10,251 bases of DNA from NCBI GenBank assembly GCA_035576005.1, contig DATLXH010000079.1:1-10251 (forward strand). Direction: 5' to 3'. The translations under genes were made by a program, and so were the position numbers. Source of the stretch: DATLXH01 sp035576005. Its GTDB lineage: Bacteria; Acidobacteriota; Thermoanaerobaculia; Gp7-AA8. The notes beneath the pieces are model-generated. The model made no database searches and had not been told where the DNA came from. It saw only the letters and a list, made by a program, of their open reading frames with translations. This document shows positions 7,355-10,251 of this stretch, in pieces (positions within the stretch are counted from its first letter, which is position 1; the number at the start of each line of letters is the position of its first letter).

Positions 7355-7720
7355 GAGTGCGAGTATGGCACACCGATGAGGCCGGCCAGCCGTGGAGTAC
7401 GGTCCCCGTCCCGAACCGGGAGAGAGCGTTTGATGACTCGAGGTCGAATGCGATTGCGCTTCCGAGGATGTCGATCCTGTAGTCGCCGTCCGGCGGGTCG
7501 TACCGCACTGTCGGATATCCGCGGGCGAGATCGGCGGTGATCTCATCGATCGAGGCGTCGGCAAAGACGCGAGGCAAAGCGAGTCGAGCCCTCGGTGTTC
7601 TCCGCCGACGGTGTGGACGAACAGGTCGATGTCACTCGTTGCTCGATCGAACCCGCGAAGGGACGCAGAGAGTAGGAGAATGCGACGCCGACAAGCGGAC
7701 AACAGCACCAAACTCCGCCC
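7355..7720 (-). pseudogene. Frameshifted remnant of an MNT/AbiEii-like nucleotidyltransferase
   Basis: The K3-K2 gap holds pieces of one protein spread over different minus-strand frames. One frame reads SLRGFDRATSDIDLFV (about 7670-7620), matching the nucleotidyltransferase motif in which an SxRG turn is followed by a DxD metal-binding pair. A second frame gives PSAENTEG, the usual next helix. A third gives VFADASIDEITADLARGYPT and then VRYDPPDGDYRIDIL (about 7571-7465), resembling the conserved middle of the same family. No single frame holds all pieces, so at least two indels are needed. The N-terminal ~30 residues and most of the C-terminus are missing or unrecognisable. Such proteins often act as antitoxin-side or toxin nucleotidyltransferases or as small stand-alone enzymes; this copy should be inactive. 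The family call is from motif recall. Sequencing error is the main alternative. Confidence 0.6.
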
Positions 7721-7737
7721 TCGGATCTACGAGCGTG

Positions 7738-10251
7738 TTACTCGGGGAGGCCTGCGGCCCAGTTACGAATCACCTCGACAGGAGGAGCGGTCTCCTTCGA
7801 GGAATCCTGGAGCACCAGGAACCGCTTGCCGTCCGAAGCAAACGGCGCGCTCGTCTTTGCTGCGGACAAGGCGAGCTTCACAGGTGCTCCGATCTCGATG
7901 GTATCGCCGAGCTTCACCGGAACCGACATCACTGCATCAGGAGGCTGCGCAAAAAAGATCTCGCTTCCGTCGGAGCTCCAAATGGGCGCGAAGCCGCCAT
8001 CCCGCGAGATCTGGAATTTGCGACCCGCGTCGGGAAAGTCGACGAGGTATACCTCCGGTCGCCCCGACTCGTTCGACGAATAGAGAACCCAGCGCCCGTC
8101 AGGCGAGAATCGAGGGGACCGTTCGTCGTATTGAGTCTTCACGAAGTCCCGGACTTCGGCTTTCGCGTCGTCGAGACGAACGTACGTCAGGTCGTGGCCC
8201 GTGCCGGTTCGCTGCGTATCGCCGAGAAGAACCATTCCGTCCGGGGACCAGTCCCGGACATAAAACCTGGTCGATTCGAGCAGCACCTTATCGGTGCGCA
8301 CACCGGAGACCGGCTGCAACCAGAGAGAGCTTGAGGCCCAGCCTCCTCCCTTCGGGCCACCGCCCGCAGTGCCGCTTAAACTGGAAACGGCGAGGCGCTG
8401 CCCGTCCGGCGAAAAGGCGCAGTTGGTCGGCGACGGGAACTTGCTGAAGGTAGCGCGACGCGTCTGCCTGGTCGTCGCATCCACAATCCAGAGGTCGAAC
8501 GACGCCGATGCCGCCTCCTCGCGCACGAGCGCGACCTGCCTCAGATCGCGGCTGACGGAGGCAATACCGAATGAACCCGAATCGGTCAGGGTCTCGATGA
8601 GCCGGCCGTCCCGGTCAAACCACGCCAGCGTGTTTTCCGCGGCGACCTCATGCCGAAACGCGAGCAAACCCGTCTGCGAGACCGAGAAGTCACCGAGGTC
8701 GCGAGGGTTGTAATAGCTCAAATTTTCGGCAATCGGCGAGATCGCGCCACTGACGGAGAGGGTGTCGAGATCGAAATGTTGCGCAAGGAGGTTCCCGTCG
8801 CGCACGAAGAGCAGCCGCCCGCTGAAAAACTGGGCATTGGATGCGTGCTCGAGAACCTGCCGAGGCGTGGCTCCATCGAGGGAGCCCGCCATCAGGCGGC
8901 CGAACGCCTCGGTCCTGCTTTGCCGCTCGATGAACAGAAATCGCTTCCCGTCAGGAAGGAAGAGGGGGTTTCGATGCGTGAATGCCTCGTTGCCGGGCTT
9001 CGTCACCGTCGTCGTGGTGCCGCCGTTTTCCGAGACTCTCATCAGTGGACCCTGGATGTCCGGAGCGAACACGATCACGCCTTCACGGCTCCATGAGCCT
9101 CCGCGTCCCTGGTGCGCCTCGGCGAGCACTTGAACCGCCCCTCCCGCCGCATCCACCCTCCGGAGTTTTCCGGCCGCAAAGAATCCGATGGCGCGGCTGT
9201 CAGGTGACCAGAACGGGAACGAACCATCTTTTGTGCTTTCGAGAACCGCCGACTTTCCGGTTGAGAAATCGTAGATCGAGATGAACGTGTCGCTCTTCCG
9301 TGCGACGAGCGTCGCCAGCATCGTGCCGTCCGGGGAGAGTGCGATCGGCCCCGCAGCGACCGGAACCGAAACGAGTCCGGCCGGCCAGGCAACGGAGGCG
9401 TGGAACGGCCGCGCGGCGTCGGTCGTGCGCATGCGCGCGACCATCCAGCCGCTCACGCCGATGGCGATCAGCGCGAAGAGCACGGCAAGGCCCCATGCAA
9501 GCTTTTCCCGCGTCTTTCGCCGGAGCGTCACCGTTGTCGCGACGCCCGCCTGCGATCCCGCTTCGCTCAGCCATCGAAGCTCGCTCGCGACGTCGTGCGC
9601 CGACTGCCAGCGGTCGTCTGGATCCTTCTCGAGGCACTTCTTGACGATGTGATCGAGCGCTGGGGGAGCCATCGGCGCGATCGACGAGATCGGCGCCGGG
9701 TGCGCCGAGACGATCGCCGCGATGAGGCTCGTTCGCGTGCTTCCCTCGAACGCGCGCCTTCCCGTCGCCATCTCGTAGAGCAGCGCGCCGAACGCAAAGA
9801 TGTCGGTTCGCGAGTCGGCTTCCTCACCCCCGACTTGCTCTGGCGCCATGTATTGGAACGTGCCGAGGATCGTGCCTTCCTGCGTCAGCGGCTTGTGTTC
9901 GGTCGCCCCATCAATACTCACGGCGAGGGGTGCTGCAGAAGACTTGGCCAGCCCAAAGTCGAGAAGCTTGGCGCCGGACTTCGTGATCACAACATTGCCG
10001 GGCTTTAGATCGCGGTGCGTGATACCGGCGCGATGCGCGCGGTCGAGCGCCGCCGCGATCTGAGCGCCGTACCGCAGCAGGTCGGCGTGAGGCAGTGGAC
10101 CGCGTACGAGACGGTCGGCCAGCGACTCACCCTCGAGCAACTCCATCACGAGATAGCTCGTCCCGCTCTCGTGACCTATGTCGTAAAGCGTGCAGATGTT
10201 CGGGTGGTTAAGCTGCGAGATCGACTTGGCTTCACGCTCGAAGCGCGCGCG
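7738..10251 (-). CDS. K3: membrane Ser/Thr protein kinase with PD40 beta-propeller (5' end outside the window)
   Basis: The last 837 residues are present; the first ~55, including the Gly-rich loop and VAVK lysine, lie beyond 10251. Numbered from the window edge: helix-C glutamate in FEREAK (E7), hinge LVMELLEGE (34-42), HRDLKPGNV (79-87, D81), DFG (98-100), APE (136-138), a membrane helix at ~251-272, then a TolB/PD40 beta-propeller to the TAA at 7738-7740. Blades carry SPDG, SPDS and LPDG motifs; one holds a Gly-rich loop, GTAGGGPKGGGWASS, absent from K1 and K2. The activation loop (EHKPLTQEGTILGTFQYMAPEQ minus its ends) is nearly identical to that of K1, as is the following IFAFGALLYEMATGRRAFEG region, so K1 and K3 are paralogues. 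The GTG/ATG codons near 10149 are internal, not starts. Role as for K1: membrane signalling by Ser/Thr phosphorylation, ligand unknown. Confidence 0.92.
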   Translation of the reverse strand, partial: RARFEREAKSISQLNHPNICTLYDIGHESGTSYLVMELLEGESLADRLVRGPLPHADLLRYGAQIAAALDRAHRAGITHRDLKPGNVVITKSGAKLLDFGLAKSSAAPLAVSIDGATEHKPLTQEGTILGTFQYMAPEQVGGEEADSRTDIFAFGALLYEMATGRRAFEGSTRTSLIAAIVSAHPAPISSIAPMAPPALDHIVKKCLEKDPDDRWQSAHDVASELRWLSEAGSQAGVATTVTLRRKTREKLAWGLAVLFALIAIGVSGWMVARMRTTDAARPFHASVAWPAGLVSVPVAAGPIALSPDGTMLATLVARKSDTFISIYDFSTGKSAVLESTKDGSFPFWSPDSRAIGFFAAGKLRRVDAAGGAVQVLAEAHQGRGGSWSREGVIVFAPDIQGPLMRVSENGGTTTTVTKPGNEAFTHRNPLFLPDGKRFLFIERQSRTEAFGRLMAGSLDGATPRQVLEHASNAQFFSGRLLFVRDGNLLAQHFDLDTLSVSGAISPIAENLSYYNPRDLGDFSVSQTGLLAFRHEVAAENTLAWFDRDGRLIETLTDSGSFGIASVSRDLRQVALVREEAASASFDLWIVDATTRQTRRATFSKFPSPTNCAFSPDGQRLAVSSLSGTAGGGPKGGGWASSSLWLQPVSGVRTDKVLLESTRFYVRDWSPDGMVLLGDTQRTGTGHDLTYVRLDDAKAEVRDFVKTQYDERSPRFSPDGRWVLYSSNESGRPEVYLVDFPDAGRKFQISRDGGFAPIWSSDGSEIFFAQPPDAVMSVPVKLGDTIEIGAPVKLALSAAKTSAPFASDGKRFLVLQDSSKETAPPVEVIRNWAAGLPE

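Noticed and set aside
7537..8447. Two + strand open frames (265 and 278 residues) opposite K3 and the gap
   Set aside because: They overlap each other and K3 in antisense, have Arg-rich low-information products and no ribosome binding site.
1853..10251. The three kinases as one operon
   Set aside because: The gaps of 177 and 392 nt, the remnant gene in between, and the possible separate K1 -10 box argue against tight co-transcription; readthrough remains possible.
1..10251. CRISPR array, tRNA, rRNA, integrase or transposase
   Set aside because: No regular spaced repeats, cloverleaf, rRNA segments or transposase motifs were seen on either strand.

Overview
The window looks like chromosomal DNA from a GC-rich Gram-negative bacterium, most likely an Acidobacteriota member. 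That assignment is an inference from gene style: several large membrane serine/threonine kinases with TolB/PD40 beta-propeller tails side by side, and a secreted protein ending in the threonine/serine-rich Ig-like repeat common in that phylum. No rRNA, tRNA, CRISPR array, transposase or phage gene was found.

Layout from left to right. Positions 2-298 (+) hold the last 98 codons of a secreted protein that starts outside the window, followed by a perfect 14-bp terminator hairpin (317-355). Converging on it is a secreted M23-family metallopeptidase (551-1633, -) with a clear Shine-Dalgarno sequence and signal peptide. Upstream of the peptidase, 1634-1852 carries two tandem REP-like hairpins (1729-1770 and 1785-1818). 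The rest of the window, 1853-10251, is on the minus strand: three one-pass membrane serine/threonine kinases (here K1 at 1853-4459, K2 at 4637-7345, K3 at 7738-10251 with its 5' end outside). Each has a cytoplasmic Hanks-type kinase domain, one transmembrane helix and a C-terminal beta-propeller.

K1 and K3 are close paralogues, matching in long DNA stretches over the activation loop. K2 belongs to a different subtype and lies between them. The 392-bp gap between K3 and K2 is filled by a frameshifted remnant of an MNT/AbiEii-like nucleotidyltransferase. One of its frames happens to run open into K2, so an automatic caller would produce a spurious 1024-residue fusion.

The kinases probably sense something outside the cytoplasm through the propeller and phosphorylate cytoplasmic proteins, but nothing here names a ligand or a substrate. 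No obvious new multi-gene system is visible. The points most worth checking are the decayed nucleotidyltransferase, the REP-like hairpin pair, the atypical M23 metal site, and the short, Shine-Dalgarno-free leaders shared by K1 and K2.
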